64,000 nucleotides of DNA from Salticus scenicus (lineage: Eukaryota; Arthropoda; Arachnida; Araneae; Salticidae), in NCBI GenBank assembly GCA_963930645.1, contig OZ005648.1, positions 200,136,480 through 200,200,479 on the forward strand, in the 5' to 3' direction. Each line of letters opens with the position of its first letter. Positions within the stretch are counted from its first letter, which is position 1. Below the pieces are notes generated by a model, which was given only the letters and a program-made list of their open reading frames with translations, made no database searches and was not told the DNA's origin. The position numbers were made by a program, and so were the translations under genes. Positions 13,125 through 26,940 of the stretch are shown here, in pieces.

Positions 13125-14374
13125 CCCTATATGTGTGTTTCTTCAATGAAGCAGTTTATTCTTTCTGTCTGAAGGAGTCTTTGATTTTTCTGCTGCATTT
13201 TAAAGTGCCGGGATTTAAAGAGTTAATATAGATTTATTTATTTATTTATTATTTTGTGCGTGTGAGCAATAAAACAACTTCAACAAACTACTATTTTATT
13301 TTCAATAACATAATGACCAAAATATTTTCACTGCCTAAAAAGTCATGTACCATTTTTACTTCTACAAATTATGTCATGTTTTGTGTGATCTTATTTTATT
13401 ATTCATAGACACATTTGAAATGAAAAATGGCATTTTTTTTTTTTTTCATTTATGTATTTATATAAATTTATAAATTTCGAATAACATTTAGAATTTGGCG
13501 TAGTATGATTGGGAATTTTATAAATAACCAAGTAGTAACAAAATGTAAGATTAATTTTTGTATAAAAAAAACTTGAACTTATCGTAATTTTCTTTTCCTT
13601 TCTATTCTTAAAAGATAGAGAAAAAAAAAAGAGGGGACTATTGCTTTATCGTAAAACATACCAGTAGTCACCATACCAGATGTTCAAAATACACTTAATT
13701 ATAGCTATCGAAATCTAGAATTCACTTGACATCATATTTATCTTCTATGCACCAACCTTTAAATAGAAACGCACATCTCAATGAATTTATAGGCCATATA
13801 TACACTGGGTATGAATAGTTGAAAATGGATCATAATACAACATGGAAAAATTTTTATAAATAGTTTTAGGCAACATATGATTGGGGGGGGGGGGGAAATG
13901 AAGTTTTTGCCAACTCCACAATATTTATTACAAATCTCTTTCACATTATGGTATTTTCTTTTAAACGTATATAAAAATGTTAATAATTTTAAAGTTTCAC
14001 CACAGAGAAACAAATGAATAATTTTTCTAACACTTTTATTTTGTTTTATTTTCTAAATCTTAATATTACCATAATCTAGAAAAGGCCTTACATCACATTT
14101 CTCTTCTATGTCTTCCATACACCAATATCACAATAGCGGTGCCTGTTACTAAACATGATGTGCTATAAATGCATAATAAGGCATTTAAAAATTTTTGAAA
14201 ATCATTTTTGTCAGTATTGACAGAATTCAAAATATTCTAATTGGCAAATAACTTTATGTAGCTGATGAATTAATTTGTTCACCACTACTTAAACAGTTCA
14301 TTTGTCTATTAATTGCGCAGGTCTACAAAATCGTACTTTTCATTTTTTTCCCCCACTGCGTCGGTAATCTCTAA

Positions 14375-14553
14375 TGCATAGCTGCCAACCTCTTTAATTT
14401 TTTAATCATATTTATCCCCAGTAATTTTTTTTTTTTTTTTTTTTTGAAAGGAAAATGGCTTATATATTTTCGACGATTAAATAAAATGAAAACATTTGTA
14501 AAAATTTTCCGGCATTAAGTCTCTCTAGAAAATCAGGAGAGTTGGCACCTATA
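14375..14553. mobile_element. short MITE, family with CATAGCTGCCAAC ends, copy 1
   Basis: CATAGCTGCCAACCTCT at 14377 pairs with GAGAGTTGGCACCTAT ending at 14552. The interior GACGATTAAATAAAATGAAA is shared with the copies at 28455 and 36319. Confidence 0.6.
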
Positions 14554-15319
14554 CTAATGTGTTTTGATACGCTGAATTCAGAAATGCTTGTCTTTTAGTC
14601 CTACCACGTAAGGGTTTTTCATAAAGTAACGAAGAAAATAGGAAGCATTCACATAAGGCTATAACAAATTTGAAACTATTTATGTATAAATTACTTTCAA
14701 ATAAGATATTATAATTATTTACATGTCATCTTTCAAATGTGTTTCTTTACATCGAAGCTCCCTTCTTCTGGGGTGCTCGCATTGAGGGCCTTAAAAGGGG
14801 GGGGGGGGGAGACTTTATATGCAGTATCCAACAATAATTTGCTAACATGTTAACACTCCATCGTTTCTGATTCCTCCTCTATATTTGTTTGATGTCTTGA
14901 TGAAATAGCTCTCATTGTTCTTAACTCACAGCATCCAGATTTTGCTGGAAATAGATGTAAGTTGAAAAAGTGGAGCTTTAAGCTCAAAAAATCCCATTTT
15001 TTTTTGTCAAAACTACGTGATGGAACCTTTTGAATAGTTTTTCCTTAATTAGCATCCAAAAATACACCATAAAAACACGTAACCTGGAAGAAAACAATTT
15101 CATCGCAAACCTGTGTTATTTTAATAACTAATTTCGATTCATAGGGGATTTTGATTTTTTAAATTATTATTATTTTTTTTTAAATATTCCCTTTTAATGA
15201 AACGAAACAAAAGTAAGAACTACAATATTTTAATTGAGAAAAAAATTAAATATACATTTTATCATATCGTAGAGTTTTTAATAATTTATTCCTGATTTTC
15301 TAAGCACATGTACGATTTA

Positions 15320-15800
15320 GAGATTTACAGGAACTCAACCGACCAATTTGACTTTTCACATTATGTCTGCATTCACTCCAATTAATAGACCGAAAAACGT
15401 GCCTACCCTTGTTTCCTTCGCCTACTCTTAACACATTTGCCAAATGATTTGGATGCACGAGCTGAAATTTAGCCGTCTTTACTCTTTAGCCGCAGGGCCA
15501 CGTGCCTCGGGAGCACGCCTACAAATGATTAAGACAATGTTATCCCTCTGATAAGAATGGAGAAGGGGGAGCCTCTGCCAGGAAGTGCCGCACTACACAA
15601 TGCTTGTGCGTGCGTAACTGAGTGTGTGCCAAGAATTATTCTAAATGTTATGCTGAGAGATGGTTATCATAAGAGAGGGTTCAAGAGTTGATGAATGTTC
15701 GAGCATTTTAAGGCATCTTCTGTTTGCGTGATCAGTCAACTCAGTGGTTATGGACTGTCACGTGATGTAACATGGGAAATAAAATAGCAACGATACTGAT
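15320..15800. promoter_or_regulatory. candidate intronic regulatory block (intron 1)
   Basis: High-complexity, GC-richer stretch without homopolymers, containing GCCACGTGCCTCGGG and GTCACGTGATG (two CACGTG E-boxes). No repeat or ORF accounts for it. Enhancer status is inferred. Confidence 0.3.
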
Positions 15801-16354
15801 AAGGAATGAAAATTGCTATTATTAATTTTGTTGGTTAAAGCGAATGACATTGTCTTCGAATTGTTTATTGCTTAGAAAATAAACAATCAAGCATAAATCT
15901 GACTTTTTTCCTATTTAGCTAAGAAAGATATCGAGTTTATTGACACGACTGCCGTTGTTGTTGTTGGTTTTATTGTAATAAATGTTTCTCGGAATCGCCA
16001 ATAAAGGTATTCTTGAACAGTGATTGAGAAAGTATTTCAAGCTTGACACACATTCTTAGCGCCAATTATTACTCAGTAAGTCCGCTTTCTAAAGAAATGG
16101 GACAAAAGACCAACATTAACCATCCTCCCACCTTAGACTGGATTCGAATCCGGCATCTACAAACTGAAATAATTCATTCATTCATAATTAATTGAATAAT
16201 TTTGGAGAGTAATTTTTATTTCCGTATTTGCTCTGTTAGTGATTGAGTAAAGATAATTAGATAAGTTTCCGGAAAAGTTTTAAAAAGCATATAAATATCA
16301 AAAAATACCATATCAGAGGGAAGAAAAAAAAACATGCAGTACGCATTGATTATT

Positions 16355-18323
16355 AACACTTTCCAACCGTATGTACTTGTATCATATAACTTTCAATATT
16401 CTTTGTTATCACAATATGTTATCACACAATAGACAGACAGAAACACTGAAAAGTGTACAGATAGACTAATTTAATTTAAAGTCTCTCTTATACATTGTTG
16501 GAAAGTGTTAAAAAGACTTAACACAAAAGGAAATGCAGCCGTTGAATTATAATTGCAGCCCTTAATGTATCTGAATATTTTAGTGTAGCCCTGTAAATAT
16601 GAAGATTAATCCCATTATATTCCATACAAAACACTATGTTAGAATATTAATAATACATAAAAAATTATTTATGACTTTTACAGTAGAATGTTATTTAAAT
16701 GTGATTGTCTGTCCTAAAACGCAATGTATTAGCATTTTTTTGGTTGTCCCTGTACATAAACTAGTTGTACAGGACCTATTAATGTCACTTTAAACAGGAA
16801 ACATTCCATAGTAAACTTGACTAATATGTAACATTTATTAAAAATTCTGAAAATATTTACGAACACTGGAAGCGGGAGACAGACAGATAAAAAGATAGAC
16901 AATCGGACATACATATCCACAAATTGAAACCATATTCACACTTAAAAATTGTTAGAAAGGGCTAAAAACGCTTAATGTAAACGAATGTACAATTCCAGCA
17001 AATTTTTAGTAATAGCTCTTAATGTAACTGAATATTTTTGTGTGGCCCTGTAAATCAATTGTTAATTGTACTATACTCTATAAAAAACACTCTTTTGTGC
17101 ATATGAATAGCATATTTCCATTTCTTTTAGCTGTATGCAAAGTAAAGTTATTAAAATTTGGTTTATAGAAATACCTCTTACAGAACGCAATGCTTTGGAA
17201 TACTTTCGAATGTCCCTGCACACAAACCATTGGTGGTATTTAAACATTTTACATAGATAACATCCGATAGTAAACACGAATAACATACTTCAATTTCATT
17301 AAGATTTGTGCACAGTAAAGGTATTAAAGTATGTTTTATAGAAATACCTCACTGAAAACACAATGCTTTGGAATACTTTTGGATGTCCCTGTACCCATAC
17401 CGGCAGAGATATTCACTCCATTTTCAATAGTAAACATGCAGTACTAAACTTGAATAACAAACATCAGTTTCAAGAAATTACATAAATATTTATGGGAGTT
17501 AAAGCGCGGACAGACAGACAGACGGACAGTCGAACAGACAGACAGATAGAGATACACAAACTGAAATCAGACTATAGAAATACATCTCATAGAACGCAAT
17601 GCTTTGGAATACTTTCGAGTGTCCCAGTACACAAACCAGAACTGGTATTTCCTCCATTTTACACAAGAAACATGCGATAATGTATTTGAATAACATATAT
17701 CAATTTCATTAAGATTTGTGTACTGTAAAGGTACTAAAATAAGCTTTATACTTTATAGAAATACCTCCCATAGAACACCATACTTTGGAATACTTTCGGT
17801 TGTCCCTGTACAGAAACCAGCACTGGTATTTACTCCATTTTACATAAGATACATGCGGTAGTGTACTTGAATAACATATTTCAATTTCATTAAGATTTGT
17901 GTACAGTAAAGGTATTAAAATATGCTTTATAGAAATACCTCTCATGGAACGCAATACTTTGGAATATTTTCGAGTGTCCCTGTACAGAAACCAGCACTGG
18001 TATTTACTACATTTTACAGAAAAAACATACGGTAGTGTACTTCAATAACATATTTCAATTTCAATAAGATTTGTGTACAGTAAAGGTATTAAAATATGCT
18101 TTATAGAAATACCTCCAATAGAACACCATGCTTTGGAATACTTTCGGGTGTCCCTGTACACAAAACAGTGGAGGTACTCACTCCATTTTCAATAACATCC
18201 GATAGTGAACATAAATAACATATATCAGTTTCAAGAAATTCCTTAAATATTTACGGGAGTTAGAGCGCTCGCAGACAGACAAACTAAAGTCATAAACACT
18301 TTCCAACCTTCTTAGAAAGTGTT
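16355..18323. repeat. hairpin-core repeat family, main array with about 176-base units
   Basis: Marker TGTCCCTGTACACAAACCAG (with changes) recurs near 16746, 17209, 17385, 17622, 17801, 17977 and 18149. Clean spacings are 176, 179, 176 and 172. CAG/ACAG-rich tracts (for example 17509-17548, 16875-16895, 16433-16441) interrupt it. Hairpin ends of the AACACTTTCCAAC / GTTGGAAAGTGTT type occur at 18295-18323 and, as separate arms, at 16355-16367 and 16497-16509; a weak one is near 16949. This suggests several adjacent or nested elements with the hairpin end at the right. Confidence 0.75.
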
Positions 18324-18978
18324 AAAAAACACGTTTCAACGTATCATATACGGCAATATATTTGTAAATAGATCACAGGGAAATTTTAAGAAAAGAAATA
18401 AATTAGGTATATGCACAACAAATGATCATTTCTGGTGTATAATATTAGGCAATGAACAAACAAATATGATGAAGAAAATAAATATTTTTTCGAAAAGTAT
18501 TTATTCTTCCCCTGCTTTCCAAAATCGGCATTCAGTAGAACGTTTCATAAAATGAAATACAATTTAAATTCGCAGACACTAAATTAGTTTTATTCCCTAT
18601 TTATGATACATTTCTAATGAGCACAAAATATTTTTAATTATTCTCTTGGAGTTAGTTCAACCAAATCAACAATTTCAAACGTTATAAAGCAGAATTATAT
18701 CAATAATACATACATACATATATACATATATTGTACACAATATGTCTGTAATTAAAAGAACTTCCAGTTTTCTTATTCATATTTCTTTGCATACTAATAT
18801 AAAATAACCCCAAACCTAGCACTGTTTTGATATTGTATCAGATTAAAAGAAAAGAAAAGAAAAGAAAGAAAACCCAAGTATGGAAAAATAATAACCTATT
18901 TCGACGAATTACACTGAAACCGATAATATACAATTTAGAGCTCCACATGAAAAATTCTTTGCCTTTATAAAATAAATG

Positions 18979-19019
<41 letters not shown>

Positions 19020-19371
19020 CTTCTAAAAACTTAATATAAAGCGGTTTATAATGGACGTAGCGTAATAACTTACAAATTTATTGATGAAATTAAATAATTT
19101 ACATATTTTTGCAACATATTCTACCTGTGATTATGTATATATTTATATACATAATTACACAGGAAGCATACACTGAAAAATTATGTAAATTACTTAGTTT
19201 TTATCAATAAATGTACATGTTATTATACTCAAAAGTTGAGATTTTTATGAGACAGTATATCCATATAAAAATATATCCACTTTGGGTATAGCAGTGAAGG
19301 CCATTCCAAAATAGTTATGTTGTACTTTTCTGAAATGGTTAATCAATTAAAATTCCATTCTATGCGTTTCG

Positions 19372-19414
<43 letters not shown>

Positions 19415-19521
19415 CACCATACCCATTCTACACGTTTAACCCTTAAATGCATAGTGATGTATGATCTGCATCGTATGTTTAAAAGCCTCATATTTATTTA
19501 TGTAGCAACATTTGCATAGTG

Positions 19522-20045
19522 TTTTTTTTTTTTTTTTTTTTTTTTTACCAAAACTATTTTATCGTTTCCGAACGCATCTGGAATCTTTGACAGTTTATCT
19601 GTTCATTTGTTGGCGACGATTTCGAAGTGCAATCTAATTTCGGCAGGTGTTACGAATTACGATGATTTATATAAAAAGTAATAAAAACATATAGGAAAAT
19701 TTTTTTTCGGATAGAAACAAGGTAAGAGTAACGAATAATATTTGTGTTTTTGCATATACTGATAAATTTATGCAAAAAAAAAAAAAAAAAAAAAAAAGTA
19801 GCTTTTTTTTTTTTTTTTTTACCAAAACTATTTTATCGTTTCCGAACGCATCTAGAATCTTTGACAGTTTATCTGTTCATTTGTTGGCGACGATTTCGAA
19901 GTGCAATCTAATTTCGGCGGGTGTTACGAATTACGATGATTTATATAAAAAGTAATAAAAACATATAGGAAAATTTTTTTTCGGATAGAAACAAGGTAAG
20001 AGTAACGAATAATATTTGTGTTTTTGCATATACTGATAAATTTAT

Positions 20046-20079
<34 letters not shown>

Positions 20080-20082
20080 GCT

Positions 20083-20119
<37 letters not shown>

Positions 20120-20613
20120 AAAACTATTTTATCGTTTCCGAACGCATCTAGAATCTTTGACAGTTTATCTGTTCATTTGTTGGCGACGATTTCGAAGTGC
20201 AATCTAATTTCGGCGGGTGTTACGAATTACGATGATTTATATAAAAAGTAATAAAAACATATAGGAAAATTTTTTTTCGGATAGAAACAAGGTAAGAGTA
20301 ACGAATAATATTTGTGTTTTTGCATATACTGATAAATTTATGCAAAAAAAAAAAAAAAAAAAAAAGTAGCTTCTTTTTTTTTTTTTTTACCAAAACTATT
20401 TTATCGTTTCCGAACGCATCTAGAATCTTTGACAGTTTATCTGTTCATTTGTTGGCGACGATTTCGAAGTGCAATCTAATTTCGGCGGGTGTTACGAATT
20501 ACGATGATTTATATAAAAAGTAATAAAAACATATAGGAAAATTTTTTTTCGGATAGAAACAAGGTAAGAGTAACGAATAATATTTGTGTTTTTGCATATA
20601 CTGATAAATTTAT

Positions 20614-20650
<37 letters not shown>

Positions 20651-20655
20651 GCTTC

Positions 20656-20686
<31 letters not shown>

Positions 20687-20690
20687 TACA
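19522..20690. repeat. four tandem units of 272-296 bases with poly(A)/poly(T) joints
   Basis: Units start at ACCAAAACTATTTTATCG, positions 19547, 19821, 20117 and 20389. Apart from homopolymer length they are almost identical. Unit 1 has CATCTGG and GGCAGGTG, while units 2-4 share CATCTAG and GGCGGGTG. Each unit ends in poly(A), then GTAGCTT and poly(T), so each joint is an A-n/T-n hairpin. Low divergence implies recent amplification or gene conversion. An assembly artefact is also possible. Confidence 0.9.
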
Positions 20691-20709
20691 TCAATAAATA
20701 AATAAATAA

Positions 20710-20750
<41 letters not shown>

Positions 20751-21653
20751 CCATTAACCACATACACTTCCTGGTTGATTTAAAATGTTATTTTTATTTA
20801 TTAAAAATAAAAATTCATGCATTTAAGGTTAAGCCATGACCATGACTTTACGTTACAGTGGCACACTGAAATTAGTCCCTAAAGTAATTATAATCACAGT
20901 TTATTAGTGATAATAAATAAATAAATAAGTTAGGCTATAACACAATTGAAATACGATTTTGTTAAATACTGTTTCCCGAAATCTGACAACATATTTTGTC
21001 CTAATTTCAGGAATTCAAGAATTTTAAATGTGTTGATTTGTGTGTTTATATTGAGATATTCTTTTAGAAATTTCAATGAAAACTATTTCGCTTTTTTTTC
21101 CCCTTTACATTTGGATTGTAAGTTGATTGATTGCATTTAAATAACTATGCAAAATGCTGTTTTTTCGGTCCGAAATCAGATTCAACCTTTGAGCTGTTGA
21201 TCGGTTTACTATAAAAAGAAATAATGACCGATGAATTCGTAAATTTAAAATAAAAAAGCTGGTATAAAAACGCTGTGTAAATACTAAAACATTAATAATT
21301 GTAAAATTATTAACGAGTTCTGAAATGGAAAAAACTAGATATGCCTTTGACTACAAATATATATTCGTGTTATTTAACACGTATTAATGTGATAGGACAT
21401 TCACACACACAAAAGATTTTCATACAAGTGTGGGTGACAACATATATAAAATGGACGAAGTTCTAACACAGGCGTACCCCAAAAAGGTCTTATCGAAATC
21501 ATGTATCTTAATTGTTCCAAGTAAGCAGCTAAAAGCTTTTTCGTGCAAACATTTTTGAAAAACCTCTTTAAAATCTGACGTCTGAAATATACTTTTAAGT
21601 TATTATGTAAAGCTGTTATTGCTAACATGTCTAAAAAGTATGTTCATATATAC

Positions 21654-21700
<47 letters not shown>

Positions 21701-21785
21701 TTCATTATTTTTTAAATTGCTTGTTTTTAAATTTATTAATTGATTGCATATATTATATAAGTTTATCTGTAACATTCAAACTGAT

Positions 21786-21825
<40 letters not shown>

Positions 21826-22489
21826 CTAGAAAAATCATTAAACAATATGATAAAATTAAAAAAAATAATAATAATAATACAAAATGTATTTTTAAACTGA
21901 AACCAATAATTTCAAAATTATTCACAGTAATTCTAACTTAAAAATATTTTCAATTTTTCTGGAAAAAAAAAAAAATGTCTTTGAAAGAAAAATTTACTTT
22001 GCTTTTTGTATAACTGCCGTATCGAATAATAGAAAATAAGTCCCGGCTTCACAAAGTAACACATAACAGTATTTCCTATACAAATATATTTATACCCGCG
22101 GTGCATAATTATTGCTATTAGAGAGACCAGCAGTTTCTGAAGCACATTTGAATCTACTTCTTAACAATAAGATGATCATTTGATATTTATTATAGGAAAG
22201 ATTAAGACGGCAAAATTAGCAGGTTTTTTTTTTTTCTTTTTTAATCCCAAACAGCTGCTTCAAGCTTCACTATCCACGAAAATTAAAGATGCTTGACCAT
22301 TATTTCTGAAGAAAAACTGAATTCATGCTGCTTACGCCGCTGCCTGTCATTACAGGTATTCCACCCACCTGCTTTTTGGCAGGTGGCAGACCTTGCTCCT
22401 CCACCCTCATTTTTTTATTGATATTATTTAAGTAAATTTTCATCCCTTTAAATGTAAAAGTAATTTGTAGGTAATTTCCCGCCTGTTTA

Positions 22490-23270
22490 AATTCACTGTC
22501 AGTGCATATCAAAATATAATAAAAAACGTTCTAATAATTTAATTTTTCATATTGATTAATTGAATAATCGTTGTAGATGATTTTTTTATTTGATCAGATC
22601 GCATTGTTTAAAATTAAATGTATATTAATAACAAACTTTAAATTTTTCGAAAGCTATAAGAAAGTATAAGAAAAAACTGTTTTATTATCAATGGCTTCAA
22701 CTGTTAATTATAATTTCTGTCGATTATTAAACAAAAATATAATTAATCATATGTGTCAGTGCACTGCGATGTACTAAAAATGTATTTCGTTTAATTTTAA
22801 ACATAGACAATTTAAATAATCGTTGAACACAATTTATTTATTTGAAGAAATTAAAATTAAAAATGCATAGACAACAAGTTTCTAGATTTTTAAGAATTCA
22901 TATAAAGTTACATTAAATTAATTTAAAAAGTGTACCAATTCTACCTCTTAGTATATAATGGACATCTGTACATCAATAATTCACTATATATATTAAATAT
23001 ATATATATATGCTGCATTTAATTATTAATCATTTTTTATTATTTGATTTAATAATTTTATGTTGCTTTAATACCAATGTCACCAGTTACATTAATCATAA
23101 ATAAAAATAACCAATGTGTCAGGGCATGGCGATATATAATGAAAACATGTTTATTCACTTAAACTATTTGAATAACTACTGAACACGATTTATTTATTTG
23201 AAAAGATAATATTTCTTAAAATTAAATATGCATTTTGTCAATAATTTTCTAAACTGTTCAGAATCTTTAT
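22490..23270. repeat. three diverged direct repeats
   Basis: Landmarks TGTCAGTGC, then TTGAATAATCGTTG or AAATAATCGTTGAACAC, then TTATTTATTTGA and AAAATTAAA.ATG recur near 22497, 22755 and 23115. They are old and AT-rich. Confidence 0.45.
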
Positions 23271-23388
23271 ATAAAACAAAACAAAGAAATGAGTATATTT
23301 TTCAAACTTTCCTTTATATCAAATATGAGAGTCCTCTCATTTTTGAGGAAATCAGAGACTACCGTAAATATGCCTGAAAAAAAAAAAA

Positions 23389-23420
<32 letters not shown>

Positions 23421-24479
23421 GGTGTATTTGAGAAGTGTTTTACTAAACTACAAAATTTCTTAATAAGCTGTGTGTATTTTTTTGTTCAGTTATTTATGTA
23501 TCTGAGAGAATATTGTTTAGGATTTATGCTCAATCACTTTATTTTTGCCCTTTTTTTTTCCCATTTTGATTTTACTCTGAATATTGAAGAGCCTCAATTG
23601 TACATTCATCACATTCTGAATATATAATTCATATTCATATTTTATTAGATTATTGAACTGATATTATGGTCAATATCATAACACATCTAAAATTTTTAAA
23701 GCTTCATTCATCTGAGAAAATTTTCTTTCAAAAAAACACTCAAATGGTAGTTAATGATTTCATTAATCTATATTTCTTGAATTTAACGAGAATATTAGTT
23801 TGAACGAATCATTGTGAAATTAAAAAGACTTAACAATAATATTCATAGTCAACTCAGAATTATATATATGTGTGCGTGTGTAGAAGCATTGCTTTCTCCT
23901 GGGAGTGTAAATTTTCAATATGAGTATATGCATTAAAAATATTTTTGAAAATTTGATTTTTTGAAGGTGCAAAGGTTCTTTCTCCCATTAAAATGTTCTG
24001 AATACATTGTCCATGTTGTATGGTATTTATCCCGGTGACAGAGCTTGCTGTGACAACCCTTGTCTGTGCAAACCTTTTCTGCAAGACAATATTGACATAT
24101 TATTAATAGCCAATATTATTAATAGCCTATTGAAGAATTCTTAAATATAAGACATAAGTTTCTATTTTCTACTGAAATTTAGGAATATCTTTAATTTTTG
24201 TGAGCAAATCTTTCTGCGACAATGTTGCTATGTCGCCTAAATTCTGGCACAGGGGGTATTATATTATTGAACTAATATTATGAACCATCTAAATGCACAA
24301 TTATAATTTATAATGCTTTATCAGAGAAAATTCTTCTTTAAAAATCACACACAATTGACTGATCGGACAAAATTTCTACTGAGCAAAATTCAAATGCAGC
24401 ATAATAACGTGCCAGTGCCTGTTTCAGAATATTATTACGAAAGGACAAAAAATTTCTCATTCTAAAAACAGTTTAACTT

Positions 24480-24900
24480 TAAGGAGAGTGCGCAAAAAGA
24501 AATGAGAAGAAAAGAAGTATGCATTAAATGGCGAATAGCTGCAATTGTAGATTCACAAGAGCGGAACGAAGTCTCGTGTGCATGTGAGTGACGATGGACC
24601 ATGATTAAAGGATCTACTATCTCATATCCGGTGAGCTCGTCTTGACCGTGCACGATATAGCAGATCATTTTTGTTTAAACGCGTGCAAAGATTGTTTAAT
24701 CGGAAACTATTCGCGTGGCTCTTTCTTCTGATGATCGAGATACGGATCCAGAAAAGCGCAGGTTGTCCACCTTTGATGACTCGATGAATTGTTCGTTTAA
24801 TGGCGATTAGTTGTCGTTTGCCTCAGGCGTGAATTGTTTTATTCATTTGCAGGATTATGTCCGGAGAGGTAGACGTGTAGAGTAAGGGTCATTTCAATCC
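24480..24900. promoter_or_regulatory. candidate intronic regulatory block (intron 1)
   Basis: GC-richer and homopolymer-free over about 400 bases, with varied sequence such as CCGGTGAGCTCGTCTTGACC. There is no repeat signature. Function is inferred from composition only. Confidence 0.25.
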
Positions 24901-25019
24901 ATCTTGACGTTCGCCATTTTCTTTTACTTATTGTATTGTGCAATTAAAAAAAATAATAATAATAATTTAATCATGTTTTGGTTAAATAAACATTTTAGGT
25001 AATTCCAACTGAAATTAGA

Positions 25020-25135
25020 AGCATGTTTAAAAGCTATCGTAGTGGAAGGGTGTTCGATTCCCGTATATTCTAACGTGAATTCTCTTGGTTGTTAACACAT
25101 TCCTTTTTAAAATAAATAAATAAATAAATAAAAAA
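25020..25135 (+). mobile_element. possible degenerate SINE with AAATA tail
   Basis: B-box-like GTGTTCGATTCCCG at about 25050-25063 precedes GTTGTTAACACATTCC and an AAATA-type tail (25110-25133). The downstream stretch 25136-25300 is GC-richer and unidentified. Confidence 0.35.
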
Positions 25136-26699
25136 GACTGGACGAAGTCGCTTGGCCGCTGTTCCTTACATTGTGACACTAAGACGCTTGTAGAAGTGGT
25201 TGGTCACCATGCAGTTTGTTCTGACCTGGCGATTGTTCGTCCCCAGTGGATGGCAATAAAACCGTAGACTTGGTTTCACCAGAGAGGTAAAGACATTCAA
25301 AGGCGTCTAAGCTTGTAATTTTTCGCGGTATAACACTATTTTGTGTTATGTGAGGTGTAAAACTGAATTGTAATTTAAAAAAGATCATTATTGTATGAAT
25401 TGAGAATTATGTGAGGATTGTTCAACAACATTTTAAAGATCAGTTTTAAATTATTAGAAAATCAGTTGTTGGTTTGATTTTTAAAATAGAATGCAGCAAA
25501 AGGTGCTGCATTTCTTATAGATTATTTTTCCAATAAATCACATAAGCGGATATGGTACGTTTGTTTAATAAGTACTTGATGAAAAAAATTTATTCACTGT
25601 TGGATTACAAAATAATAGTAATAACTTGCATTGCTTTTTAAAGCTACCTCTAAATAATTTCTAAAATCAAATTAATAACTAATTATTTATTACCAGTTTT
25701 CTGTCATATCTGTATTATTATGTGCAGTAAATGAATTACGCAAGCAAATGCATATATAGCAAAATTATTGAAGCACACATCCACATTTTTGATGTATTTT
25801 TTTTTTAGTTTGATCTCTAATTTTTATCATCAACTTACTTTTTATAAACAGTATAAGACTAAGATCATGACTCGACAAATATTTACTTTATAAGGCACTA
25901 TTAGGCGCCCATCTCTTAAGTGGGAATTATTGCTAGTGCTTCAATAATTTTACTACCCACTGCATATCGACCTCATTCCTATAGCCTTTTTAAATTCATA
26001 GGTAATATCAGTTATTATCACCTCATTATTAATATTATATTTTAAAATTTAATTAAAAAAATCTTATCTTCCTGAGCAGCTTTTTTGTGAAAATATCTAC
26101 TAAGAAGAAGATACGAAAAATCTCACTCAAATTTAACGGAAAAAACATTTTTGAACTTTTGTCTCATTTTTGTATTTTAGTAGAGGACTGTGTATACTCT
26201 GTGTAAAATATGCATCTATATGAAACCAAATAGGGGATTCATTTAGTTCATACAATGTGCTGACAAATTAATTACTAAATTTGTGTAAGGTGTTAGAGGG
26301 GATAGTGGAATGCTACGATGAAAATATTCTAAAAATTAAAATGCTTCCATGATGGCGTAAGGATAGCTCAAGTGACTCGTAATTTTCATTTCTGTGCAAA
26401 CAAAAGCTTCTTTGGTTTATTCATAAGTATTTCCTATCAATAGAAAAACGAACTTCGTGTTATTCCAAATGGATTGTAAAGATCTAAAATAATATTATGA
26501 TACAGTGTAAAGTGTATTATTGCAAGCAATATTGTCCATTGGCTAATACATTAAATATTTTAAAACGTATTGGCTTATGATATTGGTGTATGTGGATAGA
26601 ATCTTAATTAAAATATGCTGAAGAAGGAAACAGAAAAAATATTTTACATTTCGCCAACACAAGAGATATTATAATATAGGCTCATTTAATGTTTAGAAG

Positions 26700-26940
26700 G
26701 TTGTGGGCGATTGACGACTGTCTGGGATTCATCCCTAAGAATGGATGAACAATTTTGTTTCTCTGCGGAGGGGCTGCATCCAACGTTTCGGTAACCCCCA
26801 AAGGCACTATTTTTTGTAAAACATGGAACATTTTAGCCACGACAGTTTTTACGTGCACCAACTGTCAATGTACACAACGGTGTTTGGTCGGCTGAAGTAT
26901 CGAACTCGCAGCCCTTCCATTACAATCTTGATGCCCTGTC
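26700..26940 (-). mobile_element. tRNA-derived SINE, copy 2
   Basis: The minus strand carries GAGTTCGATAC (B box, about 26897-26907), CTGTCGTGGCTAAAATGTTC and CCTTTGGGGGTTACCG. It aligns along its length with copy 1, including the final GGGATGAATCCCAGAC segment. The A-box end is degraded. Confidence 0.6.

Noticed and set aside
16729..17954. Several ORFs within the 176-base array
   Set aside because: They recur with the repeat unit and contain no conserved domain.
16355..18323. Centromeric satellite because of the unit near 176 bases
   Set aside because: Only a few diverged units inside a gene intron, interrupted by microsatellites and bounded by hairpins; dispersed element copies fit better.
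21401..21628. 75-codon minus ORF
   Set aside because: No recognisable motif, no splice partners, next to microsatellites.
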